Shown: one piece after another, positions 24,701 through 33,582 of the stretch
How the letters are laid out: each line of letters begins with the position of its first letter
How positions within the stretch are numbered: the stretch's first letter is position 1
DNA from: UBA1672 sp964587815
Lineage (GTDB): Bacteria > Pseudomonadota > Alphaproteobacteria > Micavibrionales > Micavibrionaceae
Direction: 5' to 3'
Length of the DNA: 64,000 nt
NCBI GenBank assembly: GCA_964587815.1
Contig: CAZPMH010000007.1
Coordinates: 38,113-102,112 of the forward strand
Program-made: the position numbers and the translations under genes
Notes under the pieces: model-generated
The model's database searches: none
Seen by the model: only the letters and a program-made list of their open reading frames with translations
What the model was told of the DNA's origin: nothing

Positions 24701-27374
24701 GCCGGGTCTTAAAACATTCTTGCAAGATTTCTTCACCAATAACGAATTTGGCCAGATGATTGCGGGCATTTTGCCGATGTTTGGTATCAATGTCGGTCGC
24801 CTGTGGGGTGACACGGATGATGAAGCCGGTCTTGAGCGTGCTCAACCTGCCATCGAAAACAAGTTTACAGATTTTTACGAAGATGCGCGTGAAGAGCTGG
24901 GTACGGACGACCATGGCCAGATTATGGCCAGAACACGTGATAACATCATGGAAGAGCTGGACAGCAGCTGGCGCTTTAAGACTGCGATGGATATCATGTT
25001 CTCCGATCAGGATGAGGACGTTATCCGCAATGCTGTTGATACAGCGCTTCAGGCTGCGATGCAGGAAGATAATTTTGAAGCATCCAAGCAAGCGTTCACA
25101 CAGTCATTGATCGCGCAAGGGCAAGAATTTAGAAACGGACGTGAGTTTAACGCTGCAGAAGTTGAGCAATTGCTTAATGAGGCGCAAGATGAGATCGGCG
25201 CTGCAGTGGCGGAGCGCCCTGACTTTGCGCCACAGCCTTCAACAGGGGCTGAGGCTGATGATGCTCTTGATAATGGAACAACCCGCAGAATAGCGACGGA
25301 TGGCGCTAGCGGCGGCGCTGCTGTTATTACTCCTGCCGTTGACGGTGAAATAAGTCGTGCGCCTCAGCATGATGCGTCTCGCCCCGCGATTGATGAAGAT
25401 GTTACGGAATATGGTGACCAGCGTGTCGGTTTTGTGTACAAGGCCAATACTGAAGACATGATTTTGGGCCCTGAGCGTTACTCGGACGGGCGTGTTGATG
25501 ATATACAAGACGTTTTGGCGCGTAATGCTGAGGCGCTTGATCTTTATCTTGAAGATGACATGATGCGCAAGCGTAGCGGTGAGCTGACGGACACGCTTAC
25601 ACGTAACACCAATGCTGTTATCGAAGAGACATTGATCCGTGCGCAATTACACCAAATCACGGAAAATGGCGGTGAGATTACTCAAGAGGTTTTGGATGGG
25701 CTGGATCGTAAGTTGAGCCTTGATAACCTCGATGTTGTGACGGCTTACATGACTGATAAAGGTGTGTCTGTTGAGGATATTAATCGTTTTGCCGCAAATG
25801 TGACAAACCTTGGCGAAGATTATTACTCTACTGTTCCCGGTGATCGTACGGCCGGTCCGCGCCAAGAGCACAGTGTTTTGGAGCAATCGGTGTTTGGCGG
25901 CCAGTTTGAGCTGAATATCTCTGACTGGGCACCAAGCCCGGCAGATAATCCTGTTATTGATGAGCCAATTCCGGAGTATGATGGTACGAACGAGCTTGAG
26001 CGCCGTTATCTTGAAGGTAACCGCAACTGTAATGTTGAGGGGCCGCTCTTCTACCTTAAAGACGGGAGCGATTCAGTCTTTGCCCTTATTCGTGATAAGA
26101 ACGGCAATGATGATCCGTCTGACGATACATACAGAGAGTTAGAGTTTGACGACTACCTTGAGACGTTCCGCATTCAGGAAAGTGATGCTGCTGATCTGGG
26201 GGCTTTGCTCAGAAACTACAATATTTCTAATCCGACAGAGCTTGGTGTTCGTAGCTTGATTGAGTGTGAGTTGGGGCTTGAGCCGCCGACATCTACACAT
26301 TACATGCAACCGGCGCCAGAGCCAGAGCCTGAGGCCACGAGAGAGTTGCCCGGCCGTCCGAATTATCCGCATGATGTTCCTGAAACATACACTGACTTGC
26401 GTCATGTTACGGATGATCAGCGCGCGCAAATTGTTGAGATGCTTGGTTTAGACGATAACCCTGCGATCATGGAGCGTGCAGAGCGCGATATTCGCCGTCC
26501 GCTTGATATTGTTTTTGAAGATATTATGCAGCAGCGCAGAATTCCGACAGGTACGGACTTCACAATTTTAAACCTTAAAGATTTTGGTATTGAGCATCCG
26601 CATATTGATGTTTTGGTCGCCGTTCCTAGCCGTGACGGTTTAGATTTGAGATATATCGATTATGACACGGATTATATTAAGCCGTTGGAAGACCAGCGAG
26701 CGTCCGGTTCGGCTGACATTAATAATTGGAGAAACGAATCAGGGCCGAGACGTTTAGATGACTTCCTTGATGAGATTCACCGCAGCCCTGGTGGCGGTGT
26801 TATTGAAGGTATGCACGGTGGCTATCGTGGTATGACTTCTCTTATGCCGTATGGTGACGGAGGTCTTATCCGTGGTCAGAACTCAATTGATGCGGTTTAC
26901 GGGCCGGGCACTGCTGATCGAAATGTTTACAACTATATTGAGGCGTGGCAAGCGCGTGCAAATGAGCGCCATACTTACGAATATGAGCAACAGCGCAGCA
27001 ATTATCTTTACCGTACAGGTCAAGTTGATCCGCGCGGGGCAGGTGCGACAGATCGTAGCGGTTATCCGAGCGGTAGTGACCGTCAGCGCGGCTTTAACAA
27101 CTATGCCGGTAATGAGACACCGTATGCGGCCAGCCCACGGAATAATAACCCGTTCAGACGTGATCCCGGTGAGAATCCGCACGCATTGTTCCGCATTTTA
27201 GGGCGCGTATTTGGTGACGGTGACCGTGAGGAACGCATTCAGCAGCTTCAATCACAAGATTATATTCGTCAGAATATGGGCGATATGGGGATTCAGTTGG
27301 AGCGTGCTTATCAAGGCGGTTATGGAGTTGATCCGACGCAGGCTGTTATTCTTGGCATGGGTGGAAGCCGATAA
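21756..27374 (+). CDS. Giant modular repeat protein (1872 residues), unknown function
   Basis: I do not recognise a family. No signal peptide or membrane helix is visible (start MSRENSEDVTVELSAQDILL). The first 860 residues hold related modules of about 100-140 residues joined by Pro/Ala/Thr linkers. Each contains a short motif like DGVYTPEFGEQV, seen near residues 39, 180, 210, 356, 492, 651, 802 and 836. The two clearest copies start near 329 and 465. The motif resembles the DG-x-[YWF]-[TG] part of peptidoglycan-binding type 1 domains, but a match is not proven. Residues about 890-1130 are helical and charged. The C-terminal 250 residues are Arg/Gly/Asn/Tyr-rich and look disordered. It ends in a terminator. 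Location just upstream of DotA/TraY-like genes makes a secreted substrate or scaffold plausible, but this is inference. Confidence 0.7.
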   Translation: MSRENSEDVTVELSAQDILLLRDRLMLIARASGLDASSGEYTAGLGQQFLDRFNPDGSDQPSAFPLALGLETSMRMTDVAQIISQTPQADLQAVGFDNAQDILDFLNGSGSVVSTLNQVTNTVGFDTVEQAAAASGGTAQPSAPEIPPEVRERVMRIEQQLQRAVAGLGDDANIPQMGAVDGVFDAQSFAAYEAMLAFMAEKAEVAVPAGGYTSEFGAELRDEMISKMDMAIMVYDNLPGENNIIPGSGAIRDRGLDTLQRQLGVDSHAEVEAMIESFRELKADLPQLVSDLDFLHQRGALNPVEIPSGPAQQAPTVETPVGPTTPQVQPEDAAIMARHEEMMIIGQLIGVQPPADGVYTPEFGEQVGERLEQMQAEAASQIHGPFTLEYIEEQSLDAVAAAIIEAGGVTDENTQVLIRAYIEDFDQNKASLDQVAAADRSFAEISAALNGGASSTPAPSDAPALTAEQQIVENHNQVIFFGDLLQVERPPNNVYTAEYGAQVMERMSQLGESAYTQMGGERPATQEAIYAAAATQLATYMAANISEQDLVQLGFASPDDVLTAVSGLNQTVAGLDAVIASGRSFEEISQTAQSQAQDAQTTPSTQPQGGAEFTAEQVAQIAAVQQAYNRLAENAVGTDYESVFTPLSRTDGVWTQEDLTQFNTAIELLQVANGLQGQFSGIGYEVGMGAAVEAKLAEDPEAKAALDELMPPEERATLFQNLDSLAQSGGLTVGGAAGTPGAPSTGADTEVSVRTATIAAEQALIEIGNALGGDLPGVAGMVTQFIPQDALFTPLTEAQAGDGVWDSASQDLASRVIMGLKYLDAQDQPDAPNNIDGTYNAQIGERLKISILTKPQFADIAAAMGLEQVEDPNVAQMIVNYDSMVAQNEAAIQQAMSQYGMTQAEFDANPQFASLHQERQRLQQLEQQHGRSIEAARTKLNAFFDNLTVLQQEGVYDNNEAKKTTTMNMMLDAASHMLDEFAPGLKTFLQDFFTNNEFGQMIAGILPMFGINVGRLWGDTDDEAGLERAQPAIENKFTDFYEDAREELGTDDHGQIMARTRDNIMEELDSSWRFKTAMDIMFSDQDEDVIRNAVDTALQAAMQEDNFEASKQAFTQSLIAQGQEFRNGREFNAAEVEQLLNEAQDEIGAAVAERPDFAPQPSTGAEADDALDNGTTRRIATDGASGGAAVITPAVDGEISRAPQHDASRPAIDEDVTEYGDQRVGFVYKANTEDMILGPERYSDGRVDDIQDVLARNAEALDLYLEDDMMRKRSGELTDTLTRNTNAVIEETLIRAQLHQITENGGEITQEVLDGLDRKLSLDNLDVVTAYMTDKGVSVEDINRFAANVTNLGEDYYSTVPGDRTAGPRQEHSVLEQSVFGGQFELNISDWAPSPADNPVIDEPIPEYDGTNELERRYLEGNRNCNVEGPLFYLKDGSDSVFALIRDKNGNDDPSDDTYRELEFDDYLETFRIQESDAADLGALLRNYNISNPTELGVRSLIECELGLEPPTSTHYMQPAPEPEPEATRELPGRPNYPHDVPETYTDLRHVTDDQRAQIVEMLGLDDNPAIMERAERDIRRPLDIVFEDIMQQRRIPTGTDFTILNLKDFGIEHPHIDVLVAVPSRDGLDLRYIDYDTDYIKPLEDQRASGSADINNWRNESGPRRLDDFLDEIHRSPGGGVIEGMHGGYRGMTSLMPYGDGGLIRGQNSIDAVYGPGTADRNVYNYIEAWQARANERHTYEYEQQRSNYLYRTGQVDPRGAGATDRSGYPSGSDRQRGFNNYAGNETPYAASPRNNNPFRRDPGENPHALFRILGRVFGDGDREERIQQLQSQDYIRQNMGDMGIQLERAYQGGYGVDPTQAVILGMGGSR

Positions 27375-27432
27375 GGTTTTGACCGCCCCTTAAGATTATT
27401 TTTAATTTTCGCGTTTATTTTATATATTAGCG

Positions 27433-27463
27433 GCACGACTTTACGGTCGTGCTGTTTGTTTTT
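27433..27463 (+). terminator. Rho-independent terminator after the giant gene
   Basis: Stem GCACGAC (27433-27439) / GTCGTGC (27446-27452) with a 6-base loop, followed by a T-rich run. It ends the 1872-residue gene transcript and separates it from the DUF3137 gene. Confidence 0.8.
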
Positions 27464-27502
27464 TCTGCGATGAATTTTTCTATTTTTGGGTGATTTTTCC
27501 CT

Positions 27503-28570
27503 ATGCTTAAACATTTTATAAACCAGCTTAGAGTGCGTGATGTTCCAAATGCCAACCGTGCTGATGTCGATCTGTCTGATGTTGATGAGGCGTTTGTCCG
27601 CGAAGGCGAAGCGTGCCTGAAGAAAATAGAAACGCTCCGCTTAGAAAAGCTGGAAATCTTCAAGTTCAGGAGGCGGATAGGCATTCCTGTTGCCTTTATA
27701 ATTACTCCTTTTCTTGGTTTTGCGGATTATTGGCTTTTGTTTTTTCAGCGTGGATCAGATGATAGCGCGGCGGGCTTAACATTTTTGTTTTTAGGCGGGT
27801 TATATTGGTGGGTAACGCAGCCCAGACGGCAATATGTGAAGCGGTATAAAGAAATCGCCATGCCGCTTATAGCGACTTTGTTGGGTAATTTTACCTATCG
27901 CGTTGATGGGAAAATTCCGTCTTCTATTTTGACAGAATCAAAGGTTGCTCCACACTATGATCGCTATAAGGGTGAAGATTATTTTGAGGGGGAATATAAG
28001 GGCGTTGATGTTTTGCTGTCTGAAATAAAGTTAGAGCGCAGGCATCGTGACAGTAAGGGGCGGACGCGTTACCGCACGGTTTTTAAAGGGCTTGCGATTG
28101 TGATCAGCCTGAAGAATAAGAGATTTTACGGGCATACGATCGTTGACAAAAATAAGGGGCGAATCGGTGAGTTTTTTAAAGAAAAATCATCGTCTATGCG
28201 GCGTGCTGATTTGGTTGACCCTGAATTTGAAAAAACGTTCGATGTGTATACGACTGATCAAGTTGAGGCGCGGTATCTGCTGGACCCCGCAATGATTGAG
28301 CGTTTTAAGACCTTGCAACTTTATTATAACGGCGATGATATTCGTGCGGCCTTTTTCGATGACGCGCTTTTGATGCTTATTCGTTCGGATTATAATTATT
28401 TTGAACCTGAGGGTGTTGATGTGCCTGCTACGGATTTGCGTTCTCTCATCCTTATGAAGCAAGAGGTTGAGGAGGTTCTCTCCCTTGTTGATTGTTTGCG
28501 CCTGTATGACCCCGCAAAGGTTCATCGTGAGTCGGAAACGACACGGTCTTTATCGAATGAAAGCGCGTAA
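27503..28570 (+). CDS. DUF3137 family membrane protein
   Basis: A 355-residue protein with two closely spaced transmembrane helices (about residues 55-75 and 85-105) and a large C-terminal soluble domain. The DUF3137 pattern is clear: YKGEDYFEGEYKGVDVLLSE, then VFKGLAIVI, NKRFYGHTIV, and DPEFEKTFDVYTTDQVEARY followed by LLDP. The family is conserved but its biochemical role is unknown; some members are mislabelled as lipid synthases. It stands alone between terminated genes, 88 bases before ettA. Nothing links it directly to secretion. Confidence 0.82.
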   Translation: MLKHFINQLRVRDVPNANRADVDLSDVDEAFVREGEACLKKIETLRLEKLEIFKFRRRIGIPVAFIITPFLGFADYWLLFFQRGSDDSAAGLTFLFLGGLYWWVTQPRRQYVKRYKEIAMPLIATLLGNFTYRVDGKIPSSILTESKVAPHYDRYKGEDYFEGEYKGVDVLLSEIKLERRHRDSKGRTRYRTVFKGLAIVISLKNKRFYGHTIVDKNKGRIGEFFKEKSSSMRRADLVDPEFEKTFDVYTTDQVEARYLLDPAMIERFKTLQLYYNGDDIRAAFFDDALLMLIRSDYNYFEPEGVDVPATDLRSLILMKQEVEEVLSLVDCLRLYDPAKVHRESETTRSLSNESA

Positions 28571-28658
28571 TTCTTTTGCTCTAACGCATTGACGGCGTGG
28601 TATTGCGGCCTTACAAAGAAAGCTACACTTAGCACAATTTAAAGAGTAGGGGCGCGCA

Positions 28659-30338
28659 ATGGCATCTTATCAATATGTTTATGTGATGAACGGATTAACC
28701 AAGGCTTACGGAAACGGTAAGAAAGTTTTGGAAGATGTTACGTTGAGCTTTTTCCCCGGAGCGAAGATCGGTGTTCTCGGCCCGAATGGTGCGGGTAAGT
28801 CGACATTGCTGAAAATCATGGCGGGGGTCGATAAGGATTTCCTCGGCGAGGCATGGTCAGCGGAAGGCGCGCGCGTGGGGTATTTAGAGCAAGAGCCGCA
28901 GTTGGACGAGTCCAAGACCGTTGGTGAGAATGTGATGGAAGCCTTGGCGGATGTGAAGGCGATGGTTGATCGTTTTAACGCTATTGGTATGGAAATGGCG
29001 GAAGAGGGTGCGGATTTTGATGCGCTCGGCGCGGAAATGGGCGAGTTGCAAGAGAAGATCGACGCTGTTGACGGGTGGGAGCTGGACCGCACGATTGAAA
29101 TGGCGATGGATGCCCTGCGTTGTCCGCCATCAGAGTCGGCGGTGACGAACTTATCTGGCGGTGAGCGCAGACGTGTCGCGCTATGTAAGCTGTTGCTCGA
29201 AAAGCCTGATTTGTTGTTGCTGGACGAGCCGACTAACCACTTAGATGCGGAAAGCGTGGCATGGTTGCAGCGTTTTCTTGATGAGTATCCCGGCGCGGTT
29301 GTGATGGTGACGCACGATCGTTATTTCCTTGATAACGTGACGGGCTGGATTTTAGAGGTCGATCGCGGGCGTGGCATTCCGTATGAGGGGAACTACTCCG
29401 CTTACTTGGAGGCGAAAGCCAAGCGTTTGCGTCAGGAAGAGCGCGAAGAGAATGCGCGTCAGAAAACATTGGCGCGTGAGCAGGAGTGGATGGGCAAGAG
29501 CCCGTCAGCGCGCCGTGCGAAGTCAAAAGCGCGGATTAATGCATATGAGGAGTTGTTGGCCGAGAGTCAAAAGAGCGATATGCGTGATGCGCAGATTGTG
29601 ATTCCAACGCCGCCGCGCCTTGGTGACCTTGTGATTGAGGCCGAGAATATTCGTAAGGGCTTTGGTGATCGGTTGTTGATTGAAGACTTATCGTTCCGTT
29701 TGCCGCCAGGTGGCATTGTGGGCGTGATCGGGCCGAATGGTGCAGGTAAGTCGACCTTATTCAAGATGATTACAGGCAAAGAACAGCCTGATGAGGGGAG
29801 CTTTAAGGTCGGAGATACAGTTCAGCTTGGTTATGTTGATCAGAGCCGCGATGCGCTTGAAGCGAGCAATACCGTTTGGGAAGAGATTTCGGGCGGCACT
29901 GATATCATTAAATTAGGCAAAGTGGAGATGCAAAGCAGGGCGTACGTGTCTGCGTTTAACTTCCGCGGGCCGGATCAGCAAAAACGGGTCGGTGACCTGT
30001 CAGGCGGGCAGCGAAATCGCGTGCATCTGGCGAAAATGCTGAAAGAAGAGGCGAATGTCATTTTGCTCGATGAGCCGACAAATGACCTTGATACGGAGAC
30101 TTTGGCAGCCTTGGAAGAGGCATTGGAGCGTTTTCCGGGTTGTGCGGTGGTTATTTCGCACGATCGTTGGTTTTTAGACCGTTTGGCGACGCATATTCTG
30201 GCTTTTGAAGGTGATTCGCAAGTCACGTGGTTTGAGGGGAATTATGAAGATTATGAGGCGGATTACCGTAAACGTATGGGGCATGATGCTGACACGCCAA
30301 AACGTATTAAATACAGGCCCTTACGTAAGGCCGGATAG
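28659..30338 (+). CDS. ettA: Energy-dependent translational throttle protein EttA (ABC-F ATPase)
   Basis: Soluble twin-ATPase protein that binds the ribosomal E site and gates entry into elongation by the ATP/ADP ratio. The 559 residues hold two ABC domains: Walker A GPNGAGKST near residues 40 and 358, signature LSGGERRRVAL and LSGGQRNRVHL, Walker B LLLLDEPTNHLD and VILLDEPTNDLD. The inter-domain linker and the arm region characteristic of EttA are present, including SPSARRAKSKARI. Length and N-terminus (MASYQYVYVMNGLTKAYG) match EttA closely. It lies upstream of the DotA/TraY-like genes, but a promoter-like sequence in between suggests separate expression. Confidence 0.95.
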   Translation: MASYQYVYVMNGLTKAYGNGKKVLEDVTLSFFPGAKIGVLGPNGAGKSTLLKIMAGVDKDFLGEAWSAEGARVGYLEQEPQLDESKTVGENVMEALADVKAMVDRFNAIGMEMAEEGADFDALGAEMGELQEKIDAVDGWELDRTIEMAMDALRCPPSESAVTNLSGGERRRVALCKLLLEKPDLLLLDEPTNHLDAESVAWLQRFLDEYPGAVVMVTHDRYFLDNVTGWILEVDRGRGIPYEGNYSAYLEAKAKRLRQEEREENARQKTLAREQEWMGKSPSARRAKSKARINAYEELLAESQKSDMRDAQIVIPTPPRLGDLVIEAENIRKGFGDRLLIEDLSFRLPPGGIVGVIGPNGAGKSTLFKMITGKEQPDEGSFKVGDTVQLGYVDQSRDALEASNTVWEEISGGTDIIKLGKVEMQSRAYVSAFNFRGPDQQKRVGDLSGGQRNRVHLAKMLKEEANVILLDEPTNDLDTETLAALEEALERFPGCAVVISHDRWFLDRLATHILAFEGDSQVTWFEGNYEDYEADYRKRMGHDADTPKRIKYRPLRKAG

Positions 30339-30438
30339 AGTTTTTTAACACTTCTCCTGTACTGTATATATAAATATGTCAAAAACATGATATAAAAACT
30401 CGCTTTTCTTATGTGAATAGTGTTATTATAGGTCGTAA

Positions 30439-30467
30439 TTGTCTAAAATATGACAGAAGTTTATTTT
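30439..30467 (+). promoter_or_regulatory. Candidate promoter of the DotA/TraY-like gene cluster
   Basis: TTGTCT at 30439-30444 and TATTTT at 30462-30467 are 17 bases apart, about 30 bases before the preferred GTG start of the first DotA/TraY-like gene. Each box matches four of six consensus bases, so this is a weak to moderate call. Confidence 0.3.
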
Positions 30468-30496
30468 AGTTTTTAGCGAATTAGGTGAGTTTTATC

Positions 30497-33400
30497 GTGC
30501 AAAATATTAAAGCTAAAGATGCTATATTATACGTTACAATGCCGCGTATAGTTCCGCGTTTTAAAAGTTTCTTTTCTTCCGGTTTTTCCTATTTTGCCTT
30601 TTTGATGGCGCAAATTTACCACATGGTAAAGCTGTTGCCGAAAGGGCATCCCTACACGCTGTCTCATAATATTGGTCGTTTTGGTGTTTTGCACGTTATA
30701 ACCGAAGCGTCACGTGGCCTTTCTTTTTCAGTTAAAAATGTTGATCAGTTAATTGTCTTCTTTGCGCTGCTCGGTGCGATTGTGATGTTGATTGCGCAGT
30801 TTTTGATGCTGGTTTATGCGATGATGGTTTCGCCTGCCATGGCATTTTCTTGGTTTGATACGCCACTTGCGACAAATGATATCGCCTTTAATTTGCTCGA
30901 CCGTGTTTTTGGTGTGCCGAATATTTTCTGTTCAAATGCGGGTCAATGTACCGCGTATGCGTTGAATACGACCACACCAACGCTTGGCGGGCCGCCAATT
31001 CCGCTTCCTTTCCACATCGCATTGCACGGATTGTTCCGTTATTATTCAATCGGGCTTTTGCTGATTGCAATGTTGATCTTCCTTTATTTCGTGGTTGTTA
31101 TTATTGTTGAGACGGCCGTGACAGGTACGCCTTTCGGTCAGCGCTTCCAAAATGTTTGGGTGCCGGTGAGATTGGTCGTTGCGCTTGGTTTATTGGTGCC
31201 GCTCAATTTCGGTTTAAATTCGGGTCAGTTTATTGTGTTGTATGTTGCCAAGTACGGGTCAAGTTTCGCGACTAACGGCTGGGCGCAATTCAATGATGGT
31301 GTTAGTGATCATGCTTTGTTTAGCGGCTTGTCAGGGCATAAGCCGACGGGTGAACCCTATTCCATGGTTGCGATTCCCGAGGCGCCTGATATTTCGCCAC
31401 TGCTGAAATCTATGGCGGTTGTGCATGCTTGTGCTTATGCCTATCACCGCTTAAATGGTGGTGCTACGACGGCGGGCTCGCGTGCGTTTCCGGGTGGTGG
31501 TAACTATGCAGACTACTATGCAAATTACACAGCGCCTGCGGGTAATTATCAGATTAAGCCTTATTTGGTTAAGAGTACGCCTGCCGGTCTTGGTACAGGT
31601 AACTTGGGTACGATTACCTTGGATCCTTCGATAAGGCGAAATCTTACACCGACTGATTTCTCGGCGGCTGCGGCTACGGCTCAGTTTATGGGTTTTTATT
31701 ATGGTGGAGACATTATTATACGATTTGGTGAGTATCGTGATGACAACTCCTACCAGTCAGAGCTAGGTAATGTTCGTCCGCTTTGTGGTGATATTAGAAT
31801 TCCTGTTTATGATGTCAGGAACGCAGGTGCGTCAACTACGTATGGTGGTTCGGATGCCATGTTGGCCTATTACATCAGAACCGTCGGCCGTTTGTGGTTT
31901 GATGAAGAAAGGATGCGCCAGCATGCTCGTGCATTGGTTGAGTATTACTCTCAGCAGCGTGAAAGCGTTCTTGAAAGAATTTGTGATACCGGAAACAACG
32001 AGTCAACGGCACCTTCTGCTTCTTTGTATGGTTCTCCTGCTGAAGGCTTTGCGCCCAGTCAGGCGGAATGTCAAGACGCTCCCTTGCCAATGCGTGTGAA
32101 AGAAAACTTGGTTGATGATTATACTATTGACCCTGCGTATGGTGTTTCTGCGGCTGTTGTTAATGCTTGGTCGCTCTATGTCGTCAATACAATTGATAAC
32201 GGTAATATCGATCCCGCGATTCTTGAGAGAGGGTGGGGCGGTGCCGGTATTTGGTACAACAAGATTGCGGAAATCAACTCACTGTGGATCGACGGTGTGA
32301 TGGGCGTGCCTTACATGTCGCAGCAGCCGATGGTTGTTGAAGAGATTATGAGTAAGAAGACGCAGACAAACTCGTCCGGATCGGATGATTGTCAATTTAC
32401 ACTGCGTGCGGGATCTTCACAGGAGGCGCCTGACTCAGCTGAGGTCGGGAGCAGTTCGGGTGATGTTGATTCTGTAGGTAAGCCGATCTGTCCTGTTTAT
32501 GAATATTGGAGAAGCGGTGGTTTGGATCCAACGAGTTTTGACCGTGCTGATGATGGTAATCCGATTACGAATGCGATGCACCTTCTGTTTGGTACGGCCG
32601 GTTTGATTAATATTCGTGACGGTAACGTTCACTTGCACCCAATGGCACAGCTTGTCGCGATGGGTAAGGGGTTGGTGAACTCCGCTATTCTCGGGATGGC
32701 CGGAAGCACGACTTTCGCTTTCTTGGGCGGTGCTGCTCAGGCGATTAACAAGGACGGCTTGTTCGGTAAGGCTGCATCGGCGGCGAGTAGTATTTTCTTC
32801 GGTATTGCCTTTATTGGCCTGACGGTTGGTTTCATTCTGTTTTATGTTTTGCCCTTCTTGCCGTTTATTTACTTCTACTTCGCTGTGGCCTCTTGGATTA
32901 AAGCGATTTTCGAAGCGATGGTCGGTGTGCCGCTGTGGGCTTTGGCGCACTTGCGTATTGACGGGGAAGGGCTTCCCGGTGATGCTGCACAGAACGGTTA
33001 CTTCCTTGTTATGGAGATTTTCATACGTCCGATCCTGACCGTTGCAGGCTTGTTGGCTGCGGTATCGATATTTGCCGCGCAGGTTCGTATTTTGAATATT
33101 ATTTGGGATGTCGTGACTGCGAACGCGGCCGGTTTTACAAACAGACCTGATATTTTGGGGCAGGCGCATGCGGAAGACTTGCTTATTAAGCGCCCGATCA
33201 TTGACCAGTTCTTCTTTACCGTGGTTTATGCGATTATCTGTTATATGCTTGCTTTGGCATCCTTTAAGCTCATCGATAAGATTCCTGATAATATTTTAAG
33301 ATGGGCCGGTGCAGGTGTGTCTTCCTTTGGTGATATTGACCAAGACCAAGTTGAGAGCATTAACCGTTATGCTTCGATGGGTGCTTTGACGGTCGGTAAT

Positions 33401-33523
33401 CAGGCGGCAGGCGCATTCAGAGGTGCTGCGGAAGGTGCCGGTGGTATTCTTGGCCAAAATATCAGAGGTATTAACAGTCCGGCGCAGGGTGGGAATACAC
33501 CACAGGCAAACCCGCCGTCATAA
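30497..33523 (+). CDS. DotA/TraY-like membrane protein, copy 1
   Basis: About 1008 residues. I prefer GTG 30497, which has an AGGTGAG ribosome site 7 bases upstream; GTG 30485 would add four residues. Layout: N-terminal cytoplasmic part with LLPKGHPYTLSHNIGRFGV; a helix near residues 90-115; a short external loop; helices around TGTPFGQRF and VALGLLVPLNFGLNSGQFIV (about 215-255); a large periplasmic region (about 260-730) with the conserved RGWGGAGIWYNKIAEIN; then C-terminal helices around PFLPFIYFYFAVASWIKAIF and EAMVGVPLWALAHLRIDGEG (near 790-825) and FIRPILTVAGLL. These signatures match DotA of type IVB secretion and TraY of IncI conjugation, where DotA is an inner-membrane protein of the secretion complex. 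Assigned by motif reading only. Confidence 0.75.
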   Translation: MQNIKAKDAILYVTMPRIVPRFKSFFSSGFSYFAFLMAQIYHMVKLLPKGHPYTLSHNIGRFGVLHVITEASRGLSFSVKNVDQLIVFFALLGAIVMLIAQFLMLVYAMMVSPAMAFSWFDTPLATNDIAFNLLDRVFGVPNIFCSNAGQCTAYALNTTTPTLGGPPIPLPFHIALHGLFRYYSIGLLLIAMLIFLYFVVVIIVETAVTGTPFGQRFQNVWVPVRLVVALGLLVPLNFGLNSGQFIVLYVAKYGSSFATNGWAQFNDGVSDHALFSGLSGHKPTGEPYSMVAIPEAPDISPLLKSMAVVHACAYAYHRLNGGATTAGSRAFPGGGNYADYYANYTAPAGNYQIKPYLVKSTPAGLGTGNLGTITLDPSIRRNLTPTDFSAAAATAQFMGFYYGGDIIIRFGEYRDDNSYQSELGNVRPLCGDIRIPVYDVRNAGASTTYGGSDAMLAYYIRTVGRLWFDEERMRQHARALVEYYSQQRESVLERICDTGNNESTAPSASLYGSPAEGFAPSQAECQDAPLPMRVKENLVDDYTIDPAYGVSAAVVNAWSLYVVNTIDNGNIDPAILERGWGGAGIWYNKIAEINSLWIDGVMGVPYMSQQPMVVEEIMSKKTQTNSSGSDDCQFTLRAGSSQEAPDSAEVGSSSGDVDSVGKPICPVYEYWRSGGLDPTSFDRADDGNPITNAMHLLFGTAGLINIRDGNVHLHPMAQLVAMGKGLVNSAILGMAGSTTFAFLGGAAQAINKDGLFGKAASAASSIFFGIAFIGLTVGFILFYVLPFLPFIYFYFAVASWIKAIFEAMVGVPLWALAHLRIDGEGLPGDAAQNGYFLVMEIFIRPILTVAGLLAAVSIFAAQVRILNIIWDVVTANAAGFTNRPDILGQAHAEDLLIKRPIIDQFFFTVVYAIICYMLALASFKLIDKIPDNILRWAGAGVSSFGDIDQDQVESINRYASMGALTVGNQAAGAFRGAAEGAGGILGQNIRGINSPAQGGNTPQANPPS

Positions 33524-33582
33524 TGAAGCTGTGAATGGTAAGGATCTGCAAGATGTACGGATTAACTTTTAAGGATTAGATA

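Noticed and set aside
32435..33169. A 244-codon minus-strand frame inside the first DotA/TraY-like gene
   Set aside because: Antisense to the conserved C-terminal membrane core; composition is unlike a real protein.
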